NCBI GenBank assembly: GCA_001801405.1
Contig: MGXQ01000069.1
Span: forward strand, 16,778 to 39,298
Length of the DNA stretch: 22,521 nt
Direction of reading: 5' to 3'
DNA from: Gammaproteobacteria bacterium RIFCSPHIGHO2_02_FULL_42_13
GTDB taxonomy: Bacteria > Pseudomonadota > Gammaproteobacteria > UBA12402
The notes under the pieces were generated by a model, which saw nothing but the letters and a program-made list of their open reading frames with translations, was not told where the DNA came from and did no database searches. Made by a program: the position numbers and the translations under genes. Numbering within the stretch: the first letter of the stretch is position 1; the number at the start of each line of letters is the position of its first letter. Below are positions 13,631 through 21,881 of this stretch, in pieces.

Positions 13631-16600
13631 TTATCTGCGGCGCATCCCAAAAATATGGCAAGGCCCGGGTTGCGTCGTCGGTTGTGGCGCGGTGGCAGCG
13701 CGTTTGTCTATAGTTTGATCTGCTTGTGCGGCGTTCACCGATCCTTCGTCTCGTAATAACGCTGGTCTTTCTGTTGCGCCGCCGAGCGAGGCGAGGGTGG
13801 TGGCTTGTGTTGAGCTGATTTTTGCTAGTGTTTTGTGAAGCTGAGCATGATCAATATCTGAATAAAATTTTCGAGCCCACCATTGTGAGGCGTTGTATTT
13901 AAATTTTTTCCACCAGCGGCTGAGTGGGTTTTTATCCGCATGCAAGTTATTAAGTGTTTCCTGTTCTTTTGCTTTGAGATAGGTTTGTGCCTGCGGTGTT
14001 AATCGTGCGGCAATTGCTGGGTGCAATGCAATCTGTAAAAATTGTAATATTTGCAAGGGTGAGGTGTTAGCCGGAACCAACGTTGCCCAACAAGTTTGCG
14101 GATATTGGAGATGACGCAGTGTTTTTTCTAAAAATTGTATTGCGCAGATTTCTTGAATTTTTTCAGCTTCGTCGATTTGGCGATCTGGCTTGCGAATCAT
14201 CGCGTCTAAGGTGCTTATATTATTTTGATGATCGGTTAATGTTGTATGATGCATCTTTTCTAATTTTAATTTAGCATGTTTTTTGGTTTCAAAATCATTG
14301 GAATTATACAACAGGGTTAATAATGGCAGATTGTCAACGATGTTGATAAGCTGTTTAACAATATTTCGTCGTGACATTTGTGCGCTCGTCTCACCCATGA
14401 TGTTTTGGCAATAGCGTAAGATAAAGTAAGCTAATGAGTCCGCAAATGTTTCTTGATCGCTTGTGGTCATATAACGTCGTATATGTTTTTGGGTGTTTGA
14501 ATGTTGAGACAGTGCGTGTAAAATAATATTAATTGCTTCTGTTCGCTCAAAATTATTCAATAGTTGCAAGACAAAATGATGAATTAATGCTTGTGTGTCG
14601 GGATAGCTGAGTCGACCTAATAGTGTGTTGCGTTGTTTTTTATGGGCTGGTAAAAATAAAGCGTCATATTGCATTAATGTTACGAGGGCGAGACGGCTGC
14701 GTTGTGTTAAAAATTGTGCGCGGTCGTCTGCTTCAGACCGGTCATAAGCATGAATGAGCGGCTGAAGATCGGCTGTTGTTGGCGCATATTGACGTATCAG
14801 TTGTGCAAGGGTGTTATCCGATGCTATTGACATAACGAATGCTGGATCTTTTAATAGTTGACGTGCAACGATTTGAGCCGCGGAGTTGCTCAAGTACAGG
14901 CAGGCTCTGTTAAATGCGTCAAGCGGTGTGGCGACATCGTGCTGCATCGATGTGATGTTGCATAACAAAAGAGTTATCTGTGCGCCCGATAGTGTGGCGG
15001 CGTGTTGATTTAAATATAAGACGATTAGCCATGTTTTTTCTTCATTGGTAAAGGTTGGTAATTGCGGCAATAGTTGACAATAAAAATTGTCAAACGCAAC
15101 ATGCTTTAGTAATTGTACAAAGATTTCATGCGCGCGTGCGCTGGTTGGATATGTGAGCTGTGCAACTGCGTCTGTGCGCTCGTGCGCTCGATATAGTAGT
15201 GCATCGCTCAGATTGGCTTGATATGTCGTGATCAAATCTATTGAGAGACGTGGGTAGCGAGAAAATGTTCGGAGTATTGCGTCATCCGATATGATGTGAT
15301 CAATCGGAAATTGTGCCAGTATAGCGTATTGTGCTGGTATTCCATCAGCCGGTGTTTTCAGTATTTGTTCGAGGAACAAGCTGTTTCGTAAAAGTTGTCG
15401 CAGTACCACCTGACACACAGGATGTTGTTGCAATGCGGTTAAGTTAACGCAATGCGGTTTTACGGCAAGGTAGTTTATGGTGTAATATCGTAAGCCATCG
15501 TACTGTTGGCGGCCATTCGTTTTGATCAGCAATTGCTGCACCGTTCTTGTGCGTTGATCGACATCGAGTTGATTCAGTAATCTTGCAAAGGTATTTGAAT
15601 GTAGCTCTGAGTCTGCGCGCCTGCCAGTGATGAGGTCTTGGGTTGTGTTCGGCTCTGCTAGACACAGTGGGAGTAGTTCTTGGAACTTGGTTTCGTGTTG
15701 GTTGACAACAACCAGTGCCAACTGGGCGAAACCACGGCAATCTGTTGCTGCATCTTGCGGCATGTTGCTCGGTAGCCACTGTAATAATTGTTGTGTTGCT
15801 TGCTCGTCAAGTGTTTGAACGAGTTTTTCCAGTTCTGCTTTAGTGCATTGGGATAAGTGAGTTGTATTTTGTAATATTTGTAAAGCGAATGAGCCGCGAA
15901 GTGGAGGATCTTGTGCCGATATTAATTTGATGAGTTCTGCTGTTGGTATATTGTCGTTAGTGGCGAGCGTTTCTAAAAACTTTGCCAAGACGCCTTGATC
16001 GGCTGGTTGAGCGGCTTTTAATATGGTTTGACATTGTGCGGCCGTGGTGAGTTTATGAGTTTGTGTTTTATCGGTGAAGACAGACAAGGCTAGCATGTTT
16101 TTGCCTGGCGCGTTTAATCTTGATACTAAAATAACTAACTCGGCGATTTCAATGGTGAGATATTGAAGCGCTTCAACGATATAATCTTTATCTTCAGGTT
16201 GCGAAAAATCATCGGGTTGCAATGTTCTTAATGTTGCTTGCAGTTCTTCAACGGTTAAAGTGCTGGCATGGTGAAACAATATAAACTCGATTAATGTTGA
16301 TCGATAGGATGCAAATTTTTTGTCTTGTAGCAAAGCGATTAAAGGGGGCGAAGAAAATCCTATAATTTTTAGCATTTTTCGAAATGCGCCGGCGCTTAAG
16401 TGATGAATGTTTTGTGTTGCAGTCAGGTGGTTGAAAAGTGCTGTATGTATAGATTTATTATCAGAGCCGTAGAGTAACAGTTCAGCCCAAGGTGTTCCGC
16501 CTGTTTCTAAAATAACGCTGAGATCGGTTGGTGTGGCGCAGAGTTCGGCGAGGAGCTGCATGGCGACTTGAAATTTGTTGTCATATTTGACTTGGCATAG

Positions 16601-19168
16601 GGCAAGGTGCGTGCTGACAGAGGTGATGTTTTCTATGGAGACATCTATGGTAATGATGTCTGCTGAAACATGTACAGTTTGGGGGAAATGGGTTGCTGGA
16701 AAATTAAATAATTTTCGAATCATTTCAGTTTCGGGTGCTTGTATGCGACGACTCGTTGTTTGTGCTTGTTCCGCAGCAATTTGACATATTGTGCGCCAAG
16801 GTTTTATGTTGGTCAGTAGATCAAAGACTAAATTTCTGTTGCCGGGTACGAGTTTTTGGATGGGAATAGATGGTGGCGGGAATCTCAGTTCTGGCGCTGA
16901 TTTAGAATATGTCAATGCGCTACCTTCGATGGAAGGTTCATCTTGTGAGCCATCCGATAATGCGGACGTTGAGTGAGCTGCTTGGCGAGCGAGCCTGTCC
17001 CATTCTCGATATTCGCGAGGTGGGGAGGGAGCATCGGGGTGTAAAAGTGCCGCGGCTTCTGCTGCGGTTAATAGTGGTTCGACGATTCTGCGTAATTCAT
17101 ATCGTGCTTCAATGTTGGCTTGATAATCACCTTCATGGCGAAATAATAATAACAATGTTTCTTTTGGAATTTCAGGTGAGAGAGCTTTTATTGTTTCAGA
17201 GGGGTAACGTTGTGCGATATCATTAATAACTGTGTTATGTTGGCCATCGAATGCGTCGGGGGATAGGGTCATTATGCGTTGTACGATTTGTTCGCGTTGT
17301 TGACTGTCGGCGAGCGCATGTAGAAGCATGGATTGTAATGTGGCAAGAGATAGTTTTTGTGTAAACAAAAATTGAAAAAGTTTGGGTGTTTGTACTATGA
17401 GATCGCATGCGCCAGTAAAATTACTTTCATATAAGTTGAATAGTCTGCCAGGATGACAGGCATATAAAAAATCATCGAGTAATAAATGATTTTGATGGGC
17501 GACTAATTGTTCTAGGATCTTATATAAAATTGGATGTGGAAATTCAATCTCTCTGACCTGTAATGTTTTTAACAGCAAATATTGTAGATGTCTATCATCA
17601 ATGGGCAGTTTGAACAGGGCGGCGTTTTCGAGAGCTATCACAATGTAAATCGGTTCGAGCGCTTGTGGGTATGCTGAGCCTAATAATTGTGCCAATCCTG
17701 CATCATCAATCGTTGGTTGATTAAAGTGTTGTACAAAGTCGACGAGAAATTTTATATCTGCTTGGGTGCGCCCTTCTTCTTTTTTATGCAGCAAAGGATG
17801 GTAGTATTCGAGAACAACTGACGCGGCGCCGGCATTATTAGTTTGTTGCGCCAGGGTAAACACCTCGCTCGGGGTAAATTTTTCTCGTAATGATTCATTG
17901 TGTGAGACAGCTGCCCAGGCAGTATCACGTGAGCCTTCATTTTTTGAGGCGAAACGCAATAATTGACATATAAGGGGGTTGTCCAGCGTGCATTGTTTTA
18001 CGCCCAATACGCGAAAGTAAGTATGTGCGATTTTTTCGCGTAATTTAGTTGCTTCGGCGATTTGATCGATCCAGGTTGATTCTTTTAAAATAAAGGTCAC
18101 GACTTGTCGGTATAATTCTATATTTTGTTCTAAGGGTCGCTTGAGTAATTCATCGTAGAGTCGAGTTAATTCGATGACGGTGAAACGTGGCAGTCTTCCG
18201 TGATTGCGGAAAAGATATTCTGGGTTTGCCTGATCCAATGGATCGAATTGTTCAATATATTTTATTGCACGCTTCGCCGCCGCATCTGATTCATCTGTTC
18301 TGATGCTGTGATGGATGAGCGTGTAGGTGGTTAATATGGCGCAGGAATCATTCTGGCTTTGCTGTAAGGCCGCTAGAGAATGGAAGATGGAACGAAAATG
18401 ATTTTGATCACGTTGTTCTAAATAAAATCGATAGATACGTACGCCAATCATCGCGAGTTTTTCATCGATTTGCAACACGGTGGTAGCCACAATCGCGTGT
18501 TGTAATTGTTGTTTAAGCGCCAATAATTTGTTGTATCGGCTATTTAATGTGTTAATAGGAAGGTCTGTTAAGTTTGTATCTATCGTCGAAAGAAATACGC
18601 TTGGATCTGCGAGGAAGAGGGGTTGTGTATTGAGCTGGGCCGGCAAGTTATCAACTTGTTCCCAAATAGTGGTGGTGATTAATTGGCGATTTTTTAATGA
18701 CGCATATTTAAAATATATTGCGAATATTGCTTGTAGATTGGCAGGCCACCAGTGTTCGGCTTCTGTTTTATGCGTGAGCGTATAGATGATCAGTTGAGCC
18801 AAGTCGAATTCATAATGTGTGATGAATTTTTGTTGCGTTGTTTCATCGCTATAGGATAAATACTTTAAAATAAACCAGTATGTTTGCGGTGATATCAGCG
18901 CTGAGAGTAGCCACTGTTTACCTCCTGCTTTCGCGCATTCTGGTTTTGTGCTTAAAGCCCCCGATGTATCGACAGTTGCTAATGTGATCAATAGTTGTTT
19001 TGCAGTGAGTGTGTCAGCGCTATCCGGGTTGACGGTGAGTGACAGTTTTGTGCCAAAAAAGCGTAATAAGCCGGTTGGTTGTTGTGCGGCTTCCATTTGT
19101 TTAAAGCGCGTACAAGCGTCTATCACTTGCGGTAATGAGGGCATTAATATATCGGTTTGTGCTGGCAT
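13631..19168 (-). CDS. Giant alpha-helical protein of unknown function, 1845 aa
   Basis: I do not recognise this protein. The start at 19168 has AAGGAGA 7 bp upstream; the frame extends 13 codons further without a ribosome binding site. It has no signal peptide and no membrane segment. Composition and pattern suggest an all-helical, solenoid-like fold, rich in Leu, Gln, Thr and Ala. A Ser/Pro-rich linker (about residues 710-770, with DAPSPPREYREW, SAPELRFPPPS) divides it into two helical parts of about 700 and 1000 residues. A Trp/Lys cluster (SRWWKKFKYNASQWWARKF) lies near 1746-1766, and the last 50 or so residues look disordered. Large cytoplasmic helical proteins without enzymatic motifs are common among type IV effectors of Legionella-like bacteria; that role is a guess here. 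It is monocistronic between a REP pair and a long intergenic region. Confidence 0.85.
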   Translation of the reverse strand: MPAQTDILMPSLPQVIDACTRFKQMEAAQQPTGLLRFFGTKLSLTVNPDSADTLTAKQLLITLATVDTSGALSTKPECAKAGGKQWLLSALISPQTYWFILKYLSYSDETTQQKFITHYEFDLAQLIIYTLTHKTEAEHWWPANLQAIFAIYFKYASLKNRQLITTTIWEQVDNLPAQLNTQPLFLADPSVFLSTIDTNLTDLPINTLNSRYNKLLALKQQLQHAIVATTVLQIDEKLAMIGVRIYRFYLEQRDQNHFRSIFHSLAALQQSQNDSCAILTTYTLIHHSIRTDESDAAAKRAIKYIEQFDPLDQANPEYLFRNHGRLPRFTVIELTRLYDELLKRPLEQNIELYRQVVTFILKESTWIDQIAEATKLREKIAHTYFRVLGVKQCTLDNPLICQLLRFASKNEGSRDTAWAAVSHNESLREKFTPSEVFTLAQQTNNAGAASVVLEYYHPLLHKKEEGRTQADIKFLVDFVQHFNQPTIDDAGLAQLLGSAYPQALEPIYIVIALENAALFKLPIDDRHLQYLLLKTLQVREIEFPHPILYKILEQLVAHQNHLLLDDFLYACHPGRLFNLYESNFTGACDLIVQTPKLFQFLFTQKLSLATLQSMLLHALADSQQREQIVQRIMTLSPDAFDGQHNTVINDIAQRYPSETIKALSPEIPKETLLLLFRHEGDYQANIEARYELRRIVEPLLTAAEAAALLHPDAPSPPREYREWDRLARQAAHSTSALSDGSQDEPSIEGSALTYSKSAPELRFPPPSIPIQKLVPGNRNLVFDLLTNIKPWRTICQIAAEQAQTTSRRIQAPETEMIRKLFNFPATHFPQTVHVSADIITIDVSIENITSVSTHLALCQVKYDNKFQVAMQLLAELCATPTDLSVILETGGTPWAELLLYGSDNKSIHTALFNHLTATQNIHHLSAGAFRKMLKIIGFSSPPLIALLQDKKFASYRSTLIEFILFHHASTLTVEELQATLRTLQPDDFSQPEDKDYIVEALQYLTIEIAELVILVSRLNAPGKNMLALSVFTDKTQTHKLTTAAQCQTILKAAQPADQGVLAKFLETLATNDNIPTAELIKLISAQDPPLRGSFALQILQNTTHLSQCTKAELEKLVQTLDEQATQQLLQWLPSNMPQDAATDCRGFAQLALVVVNQHETKFQELLPLCLAEPNTTQDLITGRRADSELHSNTFARLLNQLDVDQRTRTVQQLLIKTNGRQQYDGLRYYTINYLAVKPHCVNLTALQQHPVCQVVLRQLLRNSLFLEQILKTPADGIPAQYAILAQFPIDHIISDDAILRTFSRYPRLSIDLITTYQANLSDALLYRAHERTDAVAQLTYPTSARAHEIFVQLLKHVAFDNFYCQLLPQLPTFTNEEKTWLIVLYLNQHAATLSGAQITLLLCNITSMQHDVATPLDAFNRACLYLSNSAAQIVARQLLKDPAFVMSIASDNTLAQLIRQYAPTTADLQPLIHAYDRSEADDRAQFLTQRSRLALVTLMQYDALFLPAHKKQRNTLLGRLSYPDTQALIHHFVLQLLNNFERTEAINIILHALSQHSNTQKHIRRYMTTSDQETFADSLAYFILRYCQNIMGETSAQMSRRNIVKQLINIVDNLPLLTLLYNSNDFETKKHAKLKLEKMHHTTLTDHQNNISTLDAMIRKPDRQIDEAEKIQEICAIQFLEKTLRHLQYPQTCWATLVPANTSPLQILQFLQIALHPAIAARLTPQAQTYLKAKEQETLNNLHADKNPLSRWWKKFKYNASQWWARKFYSDIDHAQLHKTLAKISSTQATTLASLGGATERPALLRDEGSVNAAQADQTIDKRAATAPQPTTQPGPCHIFGMRRR

Positions 19169-19375
19169 GGCTGTTCTCCTTAGTGATTGCCGAGTTGCCG
19201 TTATCACGCCAATGGTTATTTTTTTGATTTAGGTGAAACATATAGTGAAAACCTTAAGGAAATCTTAAGTAAAATGAGTTTTTTAAAAAACAGTAAAGTC
19301 GTCGGGATTTTTGAGAGATTGCTTACAATTCTGGGAAGGAACGGGAATATAGAATAATCAAATAGTACAAAATTT

Positions 19376-19507
19376 TTGAATAAATTGCAAGCGGAAATTT
19401 TGGGTATAAATTTATGTCGATCTCCGGGCTTTGCCGCTTTCGCCGCCGCGCGCGACAAAGTTAAACAATACAAAGATAGCGATGCGGTGATCTCATACGC
19501 TGTCTGA
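19376..19507 (+). pseudogene. C-terminal remnant of an unidentified gene
   Basis: An open stretch without a start codon reads FLNKLQAEILGINLCR, then FAAFAAARDKVKQYKDSD and stops at 19505-19507. The composition looks coding rather than random, and the GC rises within it. The bases 19429-19445 match 22364-22380 exactly (17 bp), and both encode FAAFA followed by AR..VKQ, so it may be related to the gene at the right edge. Evidence is thin. Confidence 0.3.
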
Positions 19508-19538
19508 AATAATTGAAAGGTATTGAAACGCTCTGTGG

Positions 19539-19544
19539 TATAAT
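19539..19544 (+). promoter_or_regulatory. Extended -10 promoter of the AAA-like gene
   Basis: TGTGGTATAAT contains a TGn plus perfect TATAAT. No -35 at proper distance is seen (TTGAAA copies are too near or too far). The predicted start near 19551 leaves about 22 nt before the ATG at 19573. The same GGTATAAT context occurs before the coiled-coil gene. Confidence 0.5.
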
Positions 19545-19572
19545 ACGGGAAAATTACACGCGATACCCTATC

Positions 19573-21387
19573 ATGAAAATTTCACTCGGCATTGATGATT
19601 TTAAAGAGTTAGTTGACAAAAAATATGATTTTGTCGATAAAACATTATTTATTCGCGAAATGCTGGACGACCCAAGTAAAACGATGTTGATCACCCGCCC
19701 TCGACGTTTTGGAAAGACGTTGAATCTATCGATGCTCTATTATTTTCTCACGCAAGATAATGCAGCAGGAAATCGAGCGCTCTTTCGAGGACTTAAAATT
19801 GGAAGTGCGCCCTTAAGCGATGGTCAAGATTGTATGGAACATCAGGGGCAATATCTTGTCGTTATGATGACGCTTAAAGGGATTCGCGAAGGTACTTTTG
19901 ATGATTTTTGTGGCGCATTAGGCATGTTAATGAGCCACATTTATAGACAACATGATTATTTATCAATAACTGACAAATTAGATGATGAAGAAAAGCAGTT
20001 TTTTAATCGAATTAAAACTCAAAAAGCCTCCCATATCGATTTAAAACGTTCTTTATTTTGCTTAACCATGTTTCTCTACAAACATCATCAACAGAAAGTT
20101 ATATTACTCCTCGATGAATACGACACGCCTTTTCATGAAGCGTATACGAGTAAAAAAGGTGCTTATCATGAAGATGTTGTTGATTTTATGAAAGTATTTT
20201 TAGGCGAAACATTAAAAGGAAACCCCTATTTAGAAAAAGCGGTGATCACAGGCATTTTGCGGGTGTCTTTGATGAATTTATTTTCGGGGGCCAATAGCGT
20301 GCCTGTTCACAGCATGTTGACGCAACGCTATGCGACTCATTTTGGATTTACGGAAGAAGAAGTGACAGAATATATAGGCCGTTACGATAAACCACTGGAT
20401 CGAGATGCCATCAAAGCGTGGTATAACGGATATCAGATTGCGGGCATCACGTTATACAATCCATGGTCTATTTTGCGGTGTCTCTCGGAAAATGGTGTTG
20501 TACGAGCTTATTGGTGTCAGACAGGAGAAACAAGTACTTTAGGTGTTGCATTGAAGTCATCTCATTTTCAAGTGAAAGATGATTTACTCAAATTGTTAAA
20601 GGGGATCCCTGTGAGCACACACATTGATGAACGCGCTGTATTTACTGATTTAACGCGCAATAGTTATGCGCTGTGGGGCCTGATGTTGTTTAGTGGCTAT
20701 CTCAAAGTGATACAGGCGGAGTTAAAACACAATGACATGCTGTACACAATTGCTATTCCAAATCGCGAAGTAGCCAGCGGGATTCAATATATGATGAGGA
20801 ATTGGTTTGATGACATCGAACCCACTGTATATCAAAACTTAATTCGATGTATTGCTCAGAGTCGATTGGATGAATTTGCTGGGATGCTGCAGCGGTATCT
20901 CGATGAATCAGCCAGTTATCACGATTTAGGTCAAAAAACCGTAGAAAAAGTTTATCACATGCTGTTATTTGGGATGTTTTTTGTCTTACAAGATCATTAC
21001 TTTGTGGATTCCAACAAAGAAGCGGGGCTTGGTCGACCGGATATCACGTTGATCCCAAAACCCAGCAATCCGAATCGTGTTGGGATCATCTTTGAATTTA
21101 AAGCGACGCGTGAGGTGAGTCAATTAGAGACAGAAGTAGAAGGCGCTTTAAAGCAGATTGATCAAAACCGGTATAAAGCAGCCCTAGAGAAGCACGCTGT
21201 GACAAAAGCCTTGCACGTTGGGATGGCCTTTTGTGGACGAGAGATGCGGATGCGCACTGAAGAACAGGATTATGTGAGCGCACCTCGGCCAGTTGTCTCT
21301 ACCCTTTTTCAGCCCATGCAGTATAAACGCGCAGCAGAAACACGTGAAGCCGAACCCGTGCTCAAAACGGCACGATTAGAAAAGTAA
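19573..21387 (+). CDS. AAA-ATPase-like protein with C-terminal PD-(D/E)XK nuclease-like domain
   Basis: This family (AAA-ATPase_like, PF09820, with PDDEXK_9, PF08011) is frequent in host-associated bacteria and Bacteroidetes and is often multi-copy; its role is not settled. The 604-aa protein begins ISLGIDDFKELVDKKYDFVDKT, typical of the family. A modified Walker A follows, ITRPRRFGKTLNLSML (about residues 39-54), then Walker B KVILLLDEYDTPFH (about 176-189). AWYNGYQIAGITLYNPWSIL lies mid-protein. The C-terminal nuclease-like part holds GRPDITLIP and IIFEFKAT, i.e. D...ExK. A charged tail (KRAAETREAEPVLKTARLEK) follows. The frame is open upstream to 19513, but the -10 element lies inside that stretch, so I use the ATG at 19573; it has no clear ribosome binding site. 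Confidence 0.85.
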   Translation: MKISLGIDDFKELVDKKYDFVDKTLFIREMLDDPSKTMLITRPRRFGKTLNLSMLYYFLTQDNAAGNRALFRGLKIGSAPLSDGQDCMEHQGQYLVVMMTLKGIREGTFDDFCGALGMLMSHIYRQHDYLSITDKLDDEEKQFFNRIKTQKASHIDLKRSLFCLTMFLYKHHQQKVILLLDEYDTPFHEAYTSKKGAYHEDVVDFMKVFLGETLKGNPYLEKAVITGILRVSLMNLFSGANSVPVHSMLTQRYATHFGFTEEEVTEYIGRYDKPLDRDAIKAWYNGYQIAGITLYNPWSILRCLSENGVVRAYWCQTGETSTLGVALKSSHFQVKDDLLKLLKGIPVSTHIDERAVFTDLTRNSYALWGLMLFSGYLKVIQAELKHNDMLYTIAIPNREVASGIQYMMRNWFDDIEPTVYQNLIRCIAQSRLDEFAGMLQRYLDESASYHDLGQKTVEKVYHMLLFGMFFVLQDHYFVDSNKEAGLGRPDITLIPKPSNPNRVGIIFEFKATREVSQLETEVEGALKQIDQNRYKAALEKHAVTKALHVGMAFCGREMRMRTEEQDYVSAPRPVVSTLFQPMQYKRAAETREAEPVLKTARLEK

Positions 21388-21495
21388 CGCATTCACACCG
21401 GATGATCAAACAATTTCCCTGATAAAAAAAGTGTTTTTAAACATGAAAAGTTAGATTAGAATAAACAAATTTTCTGATGACGTAATCCATCCGGC

Positions 21496-21526
21496 GTAGC
21501 CCGTATGGAGCGAAGCGAAATACGGG
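21496..21526 (+). repeat. Single REP with GTAG head, left of RAYT remnant
   Basis: The unit begins GTAGCCCGTATGGAGCGAAG and closes with ATACGGG, so CCCGTAT pairs with ATACGGG around a GC-GAA-GC tip. The GTAG head followed by an imperfect hairpin is the hallmark of REPs recognised by RAYT transposases. The core AGCGAAGCGAAA is shared with the REP pairs at 12646 and 13533. Confidence 0.9.
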
Positions 21527-21553
21527 AATAATAAAAAATAAAAAGAAGAACAG

Positions 21554-21718
21554 ATGGTTAATTATAGAAGAAATTATTTAAAAGGCGGCAAATATTTTTT
21601 TACGGTTGCGTTAAGAGATCGGAGTTCGAACTTATTGATTGAACGCATTGAATTGTTAAGAGAGGCTGTGCAGGCGGTACAATTAATGGGTGAATTTACG
21701 AAGGATTTTTGCCCGTGA
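21554..21718 (+). pseudogene. REP-associated tyrosine transposase (RAYT), internally deleted
   Basis: The 54-codon ORF starts MVNYRRNYLKGGKYFFTVAL, then DRSSNLL and IELLREAVQAV. This matches the N-terminus of E. coli TnpA_REP (YRRYYIKGGTWFFTVNLRNR and so on). Right after it, in the +2 frame at 21694-21732, reads IYEGFLPVNWGG, corresponding to the RAYT C-terminal GLYPIDWAG motif. The middle of the protein, with the HUH-type histidines and catalytic tyrosine, is missing and the two ends are joined out of frame, so this is a dead internally deleted copy. It sits between two inverted REPs, as an intact RAYT would. It is too short to be found by length-based gene calling. Confidence 0.75.
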
Positions 21719-21764
21719 ATTGGGGTGGCTTAATAAAATTAAAGGATGGAAATTATGGAATATT

Positions 21765-21795
21765 CCCGCATTCCGCTTCGCTCCATGCGGGCTAC
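21765..21795 (-). repeat. Single REP with GTAG head, right of RAYT remnant
   Basis: On the minus strand it reads GTAGCCCGCATGGAGCGAAG and ends AATGCGGG. It matches the left REP except at two positions that swap T-A pairs for C-G pairs (CCCGTAT/ATACGGG becomes CCCGCAT/ATGCGGG), so the hairpin is kept. With the left REP it forms inverted ends around the RAYT remnant (21496-21795). Confidence 0.9.
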
Positions 21796-21881
21796 ACTGC
21801 CTTTCCAACGAATCTTTATTAATCCAGGCAGTCGAGGGGCGCTGAGTCCGTTCCCCGGCCGCTTCACATTTGGCCATCATC

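Larger units (their letters stand above)
19169..19572. other. Intergenic region between giant gene and AAA-like gene
   Basis: These 404 bp hold no complete gene. Visible are the giant gene's ribosome binding site, repeated CTTAAG (19252-19268 area), the AT palindrome GTTTTTTAAAAAAC at 19278-19291, a short decayed coding fragment (see 19376-19507) and the promoter of the AAA-like gene. An 85-codon minus-strand frame here runs antisense through the fragment and has no start support. Confidence 0.5.

Noticed and set aside
13434..13718. 94-codon ORF across REP copy B
   Set aside because: It consists of REP sequence and the antisense end of the giant gene. The similar translation at 12607-12810 comes from REP copy A, not from shared genes.
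15444..15818. ORFs of 63-111 codons inside the giant gene in other frames
   Set aside because: Shadows of the 1845-codon frame with Arg/Trp/Cys-rich random composition.
19216..19473. 85-codon minus-strand ORF in the intergenic region
   Set aside because: No ribosome binding site, odd composition, and antisense to a better coding fragment on the plus strand.
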